A DNA stretch of 24,863 nucleotides from a virus: positions 1 through 24,863 of IMG/VR virus record IMGVR_UViG_3300009785_000084; one strand, given 5' to 3'. The position numbers and the translations under genes were made by a program. This document shows positions 7,506 through 17,400 of this stretch, piece by piece. The notes below the pieces were generated by a model. That model was not told where the DNA came from. It searched no databases and saw only the letters and a list, made by a program, of their open reading frames with translations. Each line of letters begins with the position of its first letter. Position 1 is the first letter of the stretch.

Positions 7506-8232
7506 ATTATACGGCCCAGACCTGTGGAAACGCAACGAACACGGACTCCTAGAGTCCGTTGAATACGAATTTAATCAAGATGGCTCAGTCAACTGGCGAG
7601 CCATGATAAGCCCAGAGCACCTATATCCAAATAAGGATCACTTTGAAATGCGCAAGATGCCAGTTCCAGATTCTATTGAGGGCTTGGAAGATAATCAGCT
7701 TTTAATCAAGCTAGGCGGGATCAAAGAGTTGGCGAAGCTTCGGGGCTTTCATAATTTGACATACGACATTTACGAGTCCTCGGATAATCGCGTAGTAACC
7801 CAGTGTATGATTAATTGGATTGATAACTACGAAAGCAATGGCTCACAAACATTTAGTTCAATAGCTAACGCCACTGTTCACAATACAAATGGATTTGCCG
7901 CTAAGTTTCTAGAATGTATTGCAGAGAATCGCGCATTCGTTCGTGCTGTTCGTAACTTTCTCGGTATTCATATCGTCGGAGCTGACGAGATTGACTCTTC
8001 AAAGAATAAGTCTCCCATTGTAGCCCCTCCTTCATCCGCTGGAGCGAAGGATATTAGCCCACAGGGCATCCTAAAGGAAAAAGCGGGTACAGACTTCAAT
8101 TCTTTCAAGGGAAGCCTTAGAGAGTGGTATAAGAGCGGCGCATACACCAATGATCCAGAAGCAATCAAAGAGTGGTCCGATTATAAAGATATTCCAGCAA
8201 AAGAATGTCGTAAATTATTAAAATTAATTTAA
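7492..8232 (+). CDS. Possible single-strand-annealing recombination protein (Rad52/Erf-like)
   Basis: A 246-residue protein overlapping the upstream ORF by 14 bases. The central region (about 70-165) has a beta-rich part around LTYDIYESSDNRVVTQCMIN, then helices with AENRAFVRAVRNFLGIHIVG and DEID. A helix rich in ENRA/RAVR just before the end of the core is typical of phage Rad52-, Erf- or RecT-like annealing proteins, which pair complementary single strands during replication and repair. A linker with Ser/Pro (about 170-190) leads to a helical C-terminus (FNSFKGSLREWYKSGAYTND). The assignment rests on remembered motif style, not a match I can verify. It is also plausible as an unknown conserved phage protein. 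A sigma-70-like promoter lies upstream and a terminator downstream. Confidence 0.35.
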   Translation: MSKNKLYGPDLWKRNEHGLLESVEYEFNQDGSVNWRAMISPEHLYPNKDHFEMRKMPVPDSIEGLEDNQLLIKLGGIKELAKLRGFHNLTYDIYESSDNRVVTQCMINWIDNYESNGSQTFSSIANATVHNTNGFAAKFLECIAENRAFVRAVRNFLGIHIVGADEIDSSKNKSPIVAPPSSAGAKDISPQGILKEKAGTDFNSFKGSLREWYKSGAYTNDPEAIKEWSDYKDIPAKECRKLLKLI

Positions 8233-8240
8233 ATTAATTT
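8221..8240. repeat. 20-bp perfect AT-only palindrome at convergent stops
   Basis: AAATTAATTT occurs twice in tandem. The unit is itself palindromic, so the 20-mer reads the same on both strands. It contains the stop codons of both converging genes (TAA at 8230-8232 on plus, TAA at 8236-8234 on minus). Confidence 0.6.
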
Positions 8241-11200
8241 ACAGTAGTTTCAAAGAAGGCGGAATCGACAACGGTTCCGTCTTTTTTTAGATCAAATTTC
8301 ATATTAAACCCAGAATTATAAGATCCAAAAACAATAGCGTTGTCTATATCATTAAATTTAAATACATCGTGCTCATAATCTTCTGTCACAAGAACGTATT
8401 GACCATTTTTTTCTACAAAGGCATCTAAGGTATAATCTAGTTGAGTTAAACTAAACACTCTATCTTTTTTATCTACTGTCACAAATCTATATTCTACATC
8501 TTCGTAATTTGAAATTCCAACTCCAAATCCACTACCGCTTATCCTTTGATAACTATTGCTATCCGAATGACCCATTCCTATATTTTTAATTATAGGCTTC
8601 ATGTAAACATCCCTTTTGCTTTCTATTGTAAATGTAGATCCATAAGTACTGCTTGACTCTGGATTTCTAAGAGCTGCAATTTTGACAGAATAAGTTCCAT
8701 CTATCAATCCATTTATTTCAAAAGATGTGACATCGTCAGATTCTCTTTGAAATTCTTTTTGTATATATGGCCCAGATTGAGCCGACCTGTAAAGAGAAAC
8801 TCTGTAAGATGTCTCATTACTATTAGGTTGAGCACTTATTTCTCCAGTTATAGCATAAGTTAAATCGTTTTTCGCAAATTGATCATGTACTGCATTTGGA
8901 GTAAGGGGTCTATTTATTGTATGTGCTGGTATACCTATATTATGAGTAATTTCTACATCATCGAAATCTTCACTTTCTATTTTTTTAAATTTTTGTAAGT
9001 TGTATTGCATCGCTTCAATATCGAACGTATTATTCTCTTGTTCGGTCTTTTTAATAACTTTATAAGTTTTGTCTACGTCGTTATTTAGCTCTATATTAAA
9101 GAAAGAGCCAGTTGGTACTCCAGTTAAATTTTCAAAATTAGCATCTTCAGTATCTAAGAATAATTTCATTGAATTTTCTAGTTCTGTAACCCCAGTTACT
9201 TGCATTTTTTGTATTTGTGTTAAACTGGATTCGTCAATAAAGTCACTATTTACAACACCCCTATAAGTATCTGAGTCTTCTCCGAACTGATAGGCTGTTT
9301 GGAATCTCACTATATCATATATGTTTTCCAATTCATTCTGTTTTCTATTTGTATATAAATATACCCCTCCATTTGCTCCTAATTGAATTGAGCTCATTTT
9401 TACATTACTTTCTACTGTAATATATGGGTCTGGAGTAGAGGACTTTACCGCTAAAACTTTTCCATAATTTATTTCAAAATTCTTAACCTCATCGTCAATT
9501 CTAATTATATCCCCTGGCTCTAAACATATGCATTCCGTAGACCCTCTGAACTTTACAATCTCTGTTTCCATTTTATTGCTAAGTAAAACGTATTTTCCCA
9601 TTCTCCTGGCTTGAGATTTAGATGTAGAACCTATGCCGTTTAACATTTTTGTAATAATTCCGTATTTTCTTATCCCATCTTCGTCTTCTATATATTCTGA
9701 TTTATTTCCGTATAAATTACTCCTATCAGAGTATACAACTTCGACTTTTGTAAATCTAGCAGAAGATGTTATATCTCCATAACTGAATATTCCATCGTGT
9801 ACGTTTCCATTGTTGAAAATCGCGCTAATTTCTTTTTCGTTATCTATCGCAAAGTTTAAACCAACTCCATCCCAATAAGTGAATCCCCTAAATACAGAGG
9901 CTATGTTTCCTATAACCTCAAATGCATTTTTGGGCTCATAAATTCTAAGATTACAGCTAAACCTCGGCTCTAAACCCCTCGTGGCATCTGACAACCCATC
10001 GAAATATCCATCATTATCTACAGCATCGCAATACTGCGCTATTTTATATAGGTTAAATATATTTATATCCTCCCTATCATCTATCGCGTTACCTACTCCA
10101 TAAATAGGGTTTGACATTATGTCGTATAGAATCCAAGCGGGGTTATCACTCCAGCCTAATTTAAACGTTCCGTCCCAAGGGCCATTGTAAATTCTTTCCC
10201 TATTCTTGCCAAAAGTAAAATTTGAATCTAAAACTGCATTCGCTGTACCTGCGAGGTCTGCATGAAATCCTCCCACTCTATCTTTAATGCAATTATCGTG
10301 GCGCACTGTATCTATAACAGTTCCGTCCCAATGATGTATTAGTTGATTGTTTTTTCTTATTTTAAGGTCAGATAATTTCGTTCCCGCTTTTAGTTTAGTA
10401 GTGCTACTCCAATCTGAGAAGCCCATGAATAAATAAGGAGGCGAGTCTGCATTTAGATTGTTTGTCGTGCCGCCAAATTGTATATTTCCCCTTGGAGTGC
10501 TCATTGTATTAGAACTGGTTCCAACCACTTCATCTCCAACTTTTACTTCTAATGTGTATTTTTTTCCGACTGCCTTTAAACTAATGTCATACACATCTGC
10601 TGGATTGACATTGCCAACTGTCAAGAAACTTGGATCCGACCTAAATCTTTTAACTACTCCTGCTACATCGTATGTGTCAGTAATATAATCTGTTCCTTGT
10701 ACGGATAAATTTCTTATAGCGCCACTTCCTTTCCGACTAACTGTGGTATTCTGACTATTAACTCCTAATAAAAATAAACCATTGATTATCACCATTCCAT
10801 GAGAATTAGATTCCATATTAGCTAATTGAGAAGATGTAAGTTCTACAATGGTCTCGGGGGGATCTTTGCTTACGTCTTTAAGCGTTATTCCATCCAATAA
10901 ATTACCCTCAATCTTAAATTGTACAAATTCAAATTTGCGAAAAATTCTCGTACTGTTGGAATTTACGCTCGAAACCGTAGTTGTGATTATGGTGTCATTA
11001 CCATCTTTATTAGTGCCATTAGCTGATCTACCTGCAGCTTGCATATTTATTCTACCATCACTATTGAACTTTATCTCTAGTCTTTGAGGGCTATTTGTCC
11101 ACAATATAGCGCCGTCAGTAACGTTGTCTCCTATCAAATAATCAAACTGTATATCAATATCTTTACCATCTGCACCATCAGTTACAATAACCTTAGGCAC

Positions 11201-14005
11201 ACTAATCGTAAGATTTTGGGCATTGTTTATATACTCCCACTCAGAATATTGATGTTCGTTATTTCTTCCAGCTATACTCGTCACGAGTTCGAAATCGACC
11301 TTAGCCTCACCGTCAGTTAAAGTGGATTTTCTTATTACGGCCATTATCGCATTGCTCCTTTGAAATATAGCGACTCTATTTGCCTGGGTAGATCCTCCGT
11401 CCATGTCCACAATATACTGAGGGTCACTAGTCGTCGTAGATATAGAGCCAAATCCAATTCTTGCTTCAATTTCAAAATTACTAGTCCCCAAATCAATATG
11501 ATCATAAACTTTTCCATAACCTCCTCCATCAAAAGTTTGAATACTTCTTAATCCATATTTTTTTGAACTTGAGATAAATCTTTTGTCACTGCCGTCTGCG
11601 TTTAATGGTTCGTAGTTTGACGGGATTGCAATAAGTTTTCCTCTGACTTCGAAGTCTCTGCTCGGCGCGACCGCAAAATTTCTCGCATCAAATATTGTGC
11701 CAGCTGTAGCTACAAGGGGATAACTAAATGGTTCTTGTATACTTTCAGAAATATAGCTTAGAGAACACTCTCTGGTGATAAGCGTTGAGTCTGTTTCAAA
11801 GCTCTTTTTTTCTACTGTAACAAATCTATTAGGGTTCTTCCACTCTTCTCCAGGAAATATAAGGTCTCCAGATGTATACCCATATTGATCTATCATAGCT
11901 TGTGTCAGACCTGGTATATCAGTATCATCAACCGTGACAGACTTTAAAGACTTGTTTTTTGGCAAATCTCCTATTCCAGAATATGTATCAAGATAATTAG
12001 AAGTTACAATACCAGCATATCGGACAAGGTCTTCTTGTTCGAACAGTCCTAATGCTATATTTTGTATATTATTTCCTGCGGCCAATAAATCACTTACAAC
12101 TCCGCTCACTCCGCCTTTAAAACCGTAACGGTAAGATATTAATAAAGTTTCAGATCTTTGGACGCCAGCATCGTTGCCGTCAGCTATGATGTCGCTTAAA
12201 CCTTCTATAGCTATGGTGGGCGTACATTTTTTTACGTCTATTCTTTTAACTGTGTGAGTATATGGATATGCATCGTTTTCTAATGGGGGATTGATCATCC
12301 AATTTGAAAAGTCTCCCCCTTGTCTCGGGTCAGAATATCCTTGCCCGTCGCCAGCTCTAGCGTCTCCTCCATATGAAAGTGGGCCGAATAATTTTTTTCT
12401 TATATCAAAATCTTGAACTCCTTCATCATGACCCTCCATTGTTGGTTGAGTTTCGAAACCATTTCTAAAATCAAAATCAACATTTCCATAATTGTATTTG
12501 AAATTTAAATCACTAATATAGCCTAGGCCAATTTCCTTACCAGCTATTTCTCCTCGGATAGGAGATAATTGACTTGAGCTTGGCGATTCTAGTGAAATCG
12601 GGCCAGTGGCACTATCATAAACAAAAACATCGTATCCGTTGTCTAGGCCACTTTGTAGTGTATTTGGGACATTGACGCCCTTTTGAGCAAAAAACTTTCC
12701 AGTATTAAATACCCCTGCGGACGCTTCCTCCTCGTTATCCCCAATTTCGAAAAAGTATATCCCTCCTCCAGCAAATCCATCTATCAAATATTGTTTTCCT
12801 ACTTTACCAGCTTGATTTACATCTAGTACATTTGGAGCAGCGGTGTAGGTACCAAACTTGCTATCATTTAAAACTTGATAACCATAAATAACTGAAGAAG
12901 GAATTTCTACAACTCGTCCATCTTCCTGTTGTATTGATCTTTTTGCTTTGCCCGCTCCATTATATACATCTAAATCGAATATTGTGGCATTATAGATTTC
13001 ATTTGCTACAGCATTGAAGTTGGTAAGTTTTACATTCCGCTCTTTCCATGCAATAGCTGGGGAAAGATTAGCCGCACCAGGATATTGATACCAAATAGAG
13101 CTCTCTCTGTCAACCCACGGAAAATCTTCACTTGTTGAGGTCGCCTCAGCAATTGCTAGACTCGTGTCGTTCCCATTAGTGCTACTTGTGGCATATGAGT
13201 AAAGTTCGCCAAAGTGCCAAAAAAAGTTTCCATTACCAGCGTCTTGCTTAAAGATAGTAGCTGTAGCCGCGTTACCAGCTGAATTGGTGTACGCTACGTT
13301 CCATTTTAATGATCCCTCTGACCTAAGCTGTGTCGGTGTCGACGCGCCTGCTTGCATCGCTATTGTTGCGGTTCCTTTGAAAGTATTAGTTCCATCGCTC
13401 CATTCAATTCTGAAATCAGTTACGGTGGCTGGGTCTACAGGGGCGCTGCTATCAAATTGGTTGGTGGTGCTACTTATCCTTGAATATATATTATCAGTAT
13501 GTGGAAAAATTCCATTCAATTTAAATTGAATAAACCCAAATCTGCTTAAAGACTTATTTTCCTCCAAAAATTCCAACAAAGCCTGCTTGTCTTGACCAAT
13601 TTCTTCTTTTTTAAAAACAGACATGCCAGAATTATTGATATTATAGGTTTCGGGAGCTACCAATTCTCCAGATATATTATTGAAAGCAGTTTCTATATTT
13701 CCGCTAGTTAACCTACCCATCATTTGGATTTGATCAAAGTCTACTGTCCTTATTTGAGCTTGAGATGTGCTTCTGTCTAAAACTGAAGTATCTTCTAAAT
13801 ATACAGACTCTAGCAAATTTATATTATTTGGTTTTTTTCCTTCTTTATCAATCAAACCATAAATTGGACCTTCAGATATTAAATCCATAACAGCCATTGA
13901 CGCGATAGATTGCAATGCATCTTGACCCGCAGTTGGTGGCTCAAGCGTAGCCGAGCCTCTGATCGGCTTAGCCTTTGACTTTAAATATTCCTTGTAGTCC
14001 TTCAT
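8234..14005 (-). CDS. Tail tip / host-specificity protein J, second copy (J2) with LamG-like insertion
   Basis: A 1923-residue lambda gpJ-type protein, the central hub and receptor-contacting fibre at the tail end. The N-terminus has the family signature MDLISEGPIYGLIDKEG. A motif shared with the other J lies near residue 292 (ATSTSEDFPWV), followed near 575 by WMINPPLENDAYPYTHTVKR. The most conserved block starts near 1272 (YNGPWDGTFKLGWSDNPAWI, then INIFNLYKIAQYCDAVD and LEPRFSCNL). Between IPSNYEPL (about 795) and that block sits an insertion of roughly 450 residues with concanavalin/LamG-like traits (FDGGGYGKVYDHIDLG at its start; LIHHWDGTVID at its end). The other copy has none there. 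A fibronectin-III-like module (about 1715-1790) and a unique tail of about 130 residues follow. It is the last gene of the minus-strand tail unit. The start lacks a good Shine-Dalgarno but has GTGTAATGTAATTAGG before the ATG. Confidence 0.88.
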   Translation of the reverse strand: MKDYKEYLKSKAKPIRGSATLEPPTAGQDALQSIASMAVMDLISEGPIYGLIDKEGKKPNNINLLESVYLEDTSVLDRSTSQAQIRTVDFDQIQMMGRLTSGNIETAFNNISGELVAPETYNINNSGMSVFKKEEIGQDKQALLEFLEENKSLSRFGFIQFKLNGIFPHTDNIYSRISSTTNQFDSSAPVDPATVTDFRIEWSDGTNTFKGTATIAMQAGASTPTQLRSEGSLKWNVAYTNSAGNAATATIFKQDAGNGNFFWHFGELYSYATSSTNGNDTSLAIAEATSTSEDFPWVDRESSIWYQYPGAANLSPAIAWKERNVKLTNFNAVANEIYNATIFDLDVYNGAGKAKRSIQQEDGRVVEIPSSVIYGYQVLNDSKFGTYTAAPNVLDVNQAGKVGKQYLIDGFAGGGIYFFEIGDNEEEASAGVFNTGKFFAQKGVNVPNTLQSGLDNGYDVFVYDSATGPISLESPSSSQLSPIRGEIAGKEIGLGYISDLNFKYNYGNVDFDFRNGFETQPTMEGHDEGVQDFDIRKKLFGPLSYGGDARAGDGQGYSDPRQGGDFSNWMINPPLENDAYPYTHTVKRIDVKKCTPTIAIEGLSDIIADGNDAGVQRSETLLISYRYGFKGGVSGVVSDLLAAGNNIQNIALGLFEQEDLVRYAGIVTSNYLDTYSGIGDLPKNKSLKSVTVDDTDIPGLTQAMIDQYGYTSGDLIFPGEEWKNPNRFVTVEKKSFETDSTLITRECSLSYISESIQEPFSYPLVATAGTIFDARNFAVAPSRDFEVRGKLIAIPSNYEPLNADGSDKRFISSSKKYGLRSIQTFDGGGYGKVYDHIDLGTSNFEIEARIGFGSISTTTSDPQYIVDMDGGSTQANRVAIFQRSNAIMAVIRKSTLTDGEAKVDFELVTSIAGRNNEHQYSEWEYINNAQNLTISVPKVIVTDGADGKDIDIQFDYLIGDNVTDGAILWTNSPQRLEIKFNSDGRINMQAAGRSANGTNKDGNDTIITTTVSSVNSNSTRIFRKFEFVQFKIEGNLLDGITLKDVSKDPPETIVELTSSQLANMESNSHGMVIINGLFLLGVNSQNTTVSRKGSGAIRNLSVQGTDYITDTYDVAGVVKRFRSDPSFLTVGNVNPADVYDISLKAVGKKYTLEVKVGDEVVGTSSNTMSTPRGNIQFGGTTNNLNADSPPYLFMGFSDWSSTTKLKAGTKLSDLKIRKNNQLIHHWDGTVIDTVRHDNCIKDRVGGFHADLAGTANAVLDSNFTFGKNRERIYNGPWDGTFKLGWSDNPAWILYDIMSNPIYGVGNAIDDREDINIFNLYKIAQYCDAVDNDGYFDGLSDATRGLEPRFSCNLRIYEPKNAFEVIGNIASVFRGFTYWDGVGLNFAIDNEKEISAIFNNGNVHDGIFSYGDITSSARFTKVEVVYSDRSNLYGNKSEYIEDEDGIRKYGIITKMLNGIGSTSKSQARRMGKYVLLSNKMETEIVKFRGSTECICLEPGDIIRIDDEVKNFEINYGKVLAVKSSTPDPYITVESNVKMSSIQLGANGGVYLYTNRKQNELENIYDIVRFQTAYQFGEDSDTYRGVVNSDFIDESSLTQIQKMQVTGVTELENSMKLFLDTEDANFENLTGVPTGSFFNIELNNDVDKTYKVIKKTEQENNTFDIEAMQYNLQKFKKIESEDFDDVEITHNIGIPAHTINRPLTPNAVHDQFAKNDLTYAITGEISAQPNSNETSYRVSLYRSAQSGPYIQKEFQRESDDVTSFEINGLIDGTYSVKIAALRNPESSSTYGSTFTIESKRDVYMKPIIKNIGMGHSDSNSYQRISGSGFGVGISNYEDVEYRFVTVDKKDRVFSLTQLDYTLDAFVEKNGQYVLVTEDYEHDVFKFNDIDNAIVFGSYNSGFNMKFDLKKDGTVVDSAFFETTVN
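8258..8288 (+). terminator. Rho-independent terminator for the plus-strand block
   Basis: A ten-pair stem, GGCGGAATCG with CGGTTCCGTC (two G-T wobbles), closes an ACAA loop and is followed by seven T. It ends transcription of the plus-strand gene finishing at 8232. It lies within the last codons of the converging J gene and resembles the terminator at 3081 in its GGCGG...CCGTC-T-run design. Confidence 0.85.
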
Positions 14006-14015
14006 CCTAATTACA

Positions 14016-14396
14016 TTACACTATATTGACAAGGCAGTAATCAATTACTTTTTTCCTGTCACTAAGCAAAAGTTTTAGTTTTATTTCGCTTTGGGTTGCT
14101 TTGGGTTTTATTCTGCCTCCATTTTGTTTAAATCCTGTATTTTTTTTAGTATAATTTTTAGTGCTTTCTTCGTATTCGTAAACCTCAAGGCACAAATTTT
14201 CTCCATCTGCAAAAACTGTTTCAAAAGTTTTCATATTTCTTAACTCTACAAATATACTCATGTCGTCATGACGTTCTATAGTTATAAATCTTTTCGCATG
14301 ATTGAATTGTGATTGCGTTTTTCCATTAACCCTTATCGTTGCTATTTGTATCGGCTTTGGTTCAACTGGTAAAACTAGTACTGAATGTCTAATCAT
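14016..14396 (-). CDS. Unknown 126-residue protein between the two J genes
   Basis: It begins 6 bases after the first J stop and ends 10 bases before the second J start, so it is part of the tail operon. A weak ribosome-binding site, GGA, lies about 10 bases before the ATG. The sequence is strand-rich: SVLVLPVEPKPIQIATIRVN, RFITIERHDDMSIFVELRN, then a Lys-rich region GGRIKPKATQSEIKLKLLL. No Cys cluster, signal peptide or membrane segment is seen. The position suggests a J-associated structural or assembly protein. I do not recognise a family. Confidence 0.7.
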   Translation of the reverse strand: MIRHSVLVLPVEPKPIQIATIRVNGKTQSQFNHAKRFITIERHDDMSIFVELRNMKTFETVFADGENLCLEVYEYEESTKNYTKKNTGFKQNGGRIKPKATQSEIKLKLLLSDRKKVIDYCLVNIV

Positions 14397-14402
14397 AATT
14401 TT

Positions 14403-17400
14403 TTATCCGTTAAATATTTTTCTTGAATCTGCTGATTCTACATCTACCGACGTTATTTCAAATGAATAAGTTCCATAAACATTAATGTCATCGAAACTAC
14501 CCGTCGTTATAAATTTATTATTTTGAACAACATCTTGTTTTGCTATTCTCCTTGTATTTGTGGTGCCATTTGGATGGACGACGTTAATATTGTAAATTGT
14601 TTCATTGCCATCTAAATCTCCACTAATTGTAAAGTTTATTTTTTGAGCATATTCAGTGTTTACTAATTCGGTCGAAAATCCGTGTGGTTGAGTAATTGTC
14701 TTAATTGTATTTTCGGGTATGCCAACATTATATGGCTCTGTCTCATCTAAAGTAAAATCAGTCGGCTTTTCAATCAAATCAAACTTTTCTTTTCTATATT
14801 CTGTGGCGCTAATAGCATACAAATTAGTATCTTCTGGTTGTATAGTTAATACTCTATATTGTTGTGGCACCCTGTTCGTCAAATCTAAATTAATCAAAGT
14901 GCCGACTTGAACATCGGAAAAATATCCATCTGTGTCGTCTATACCAATTTTTATTTTGCTAGACAAATCTTCTACTCCAGTAATTTTTAATTTCCTAACT
15001 TGAGGTATGTACATATCATCTAACTCTTGGCTTCCGATTGTGCCTCCGTTTCCAACATGATTATACAAGTCAACTAATTTATCTTGTCCTGTAGACATTA
15101 TTACATAAGCCCCGCTATGATTATTAAGTATAGAATTTACGTTTGGCCTGTTTTCTATTGTTAATGATTTAATAGAAGGGTAAGTAAGGCTGGAATCAGA
15201 AGTCGAACTATCTGCTGATACTTTTATTTTTCGACCAGCGTTTACGGTTAAATTTTGGTTATCGCTGGTATCGGCTATATCAATTACTTCCCCAAAGACT
15301 GTAAAGGTATTAAAGCTAGGATCGTTAGACGCTAATATTCTTAATTTTTTGGCACCATGATAGCTTGACATTTCTACTTGAATTTGTGATATATCTTTAG
15401 CTGATCCAAAATCAACAGTTAAATAATTATCAGACGCATCATACCCCGCTGCACTAGACAAACCTAAAGTCCACCACATGTTACTTCCGCCAAAAGCTTG
15501 GTGTGGTCCATATGTACTGCTATTTGAATAACCAGCTGTTACAGTTAACCCATCCCTTACATAAGGTCCAATTTCAAGTGTCGTTCCATCGCCCGCAACA
15601 TAATCACTACCATTACTTTGAAAATTTGTTTCGGGAAAACTTTTACCATTAGTATCTATTAAAGTTATTTCTTTAATAGATTGCTGATCGGTCGTTGCAG
15701 TGTTATCGCTGTTTGTTCCTAAAAATTTAAAATATCGGAACGACCCTTGTCCAGCGAATGTTTGATCTCCAAAATCCTTTTGTAAAATCTCTGCGTAACT
15801 TGGTTCGAAGGTTTTAAGTTCATCTTGGACTTCAATAATATCTCCTATAGAAACCATCAAGCCTTGGCTAGATGTTTTAAAGTTTACGATTTCTCTTTCT
15901 AGTTTATTTGAATATAAAATATATCTACCCAATCTTCTTGCTTGGCTTCTACTTGTTGCGCCTTTAGCCGTCACCGTTCTTCTTTTTAGGCCATTTTGTC
16001 TCATTCCATCTTCATCGATTACGGTTTCTTTTTTAGCTGTATAGTCATCTTTTTTATCTAAATATACTACATCTGCCACATTGAATAACGCAGACTTGTC
16101 TGTCGTTTGATAATTAAATATTCCATCAAAAACATTTCCATTATTGAAAACCATCATAGTCTCTTTAGGTTGATCTGCAAAAAAATCAAGACTACCATTT
16201 GCCCAGAAAGCCATTCCGTTGAATACGCTAGAAATATCTTTTATAGTCTCGAATGCATTATTTTCTGAATCTAACATTATGTTGCAAGAAAACCTTGGTT
16301 CTAATCCACCTAGTCCGTTATCTAATCCAACGAAATGACCATTAGAATCTACAGCATCACAATATCTACCAATTTTATATAAGTTAAAAATATTTATATC
16401 TTCGAGATCATCTATCCTATTGCCAATTCCATATCTTTGATTAGTCATTAAATCATAAAGTATCCAGGCTGGATTATCAGACCAGGCTAATTTAAATGTT
16501 CCATCCCAATCCCCATTATAAATAACTCTTGTTCCTAAACTTGAAGCATCCTCCACAAATCTTGCATCCCTTTTATCTGGACTTAAAGGAAAATAATTAG
16601 AAGGAACTAATATCTTTTTTAATCTTAACTGATATTGCTTGTTTGGGGGCGTTTGAAATGTTCTCGCATCTATTGATGTTTTTAAGATAGCGGAAAATGG
16701 ATATGAAAAACGTTCTTTTATAACTTCTGTAACTTGGTATACTCTAGCGGCTCTACCTATTCTGACAGAATTTGTTTCAAAATCATTTTTTCTTATAACA
16801 ACTTTTCTTGGAAATTGGTTACATAAACTGTTTATATCTTCATTGGGGTAATCGTCGACTATTTCGTTGTAAGAGGGTAGTGTGATTTGATCGCTATCCG
16901 TCGCAAAAAAACTAGTAACAATTCCAAAATGAGAAATTTGTGTTTCTTGCGCAGGGAATATACTTTCTGGAACCCCATCAAAAGAGACAAAAACTGAAAA
17001 GTTTATTTGTGTGGCGTCTTGCTTAACACTGCTATCTAAAACACTTAATTCTGTTAGAATATCTTGATATAATCGTTCAATAATAAAAGTCACCGTTACA
17101 CAATCTACATCTTTTCGTTTAACTATATGTGTACAGTCTATTGTATCGACGTCTAATGGGACATCATTCATCCAGTCGGATTGCAATGTTCCATCTGATT
17201 GAAGATCAGTGCTAGCTGTACCTTCGACAGCACTATACTTTCTCATCCCATAGTCTCCCAGCCTATCGATGGTGGTGCCTAGGGCGGTAGGGTCGGAGGT
17301 GGTCTGAGTTCTGTTTATTTCTTTTAGATGAGGATCGGTCTTATCTCTAGAATTAGTTGGCCCAAATATGCTCTTATTATAATCCGTGGATGTGCGGCTT

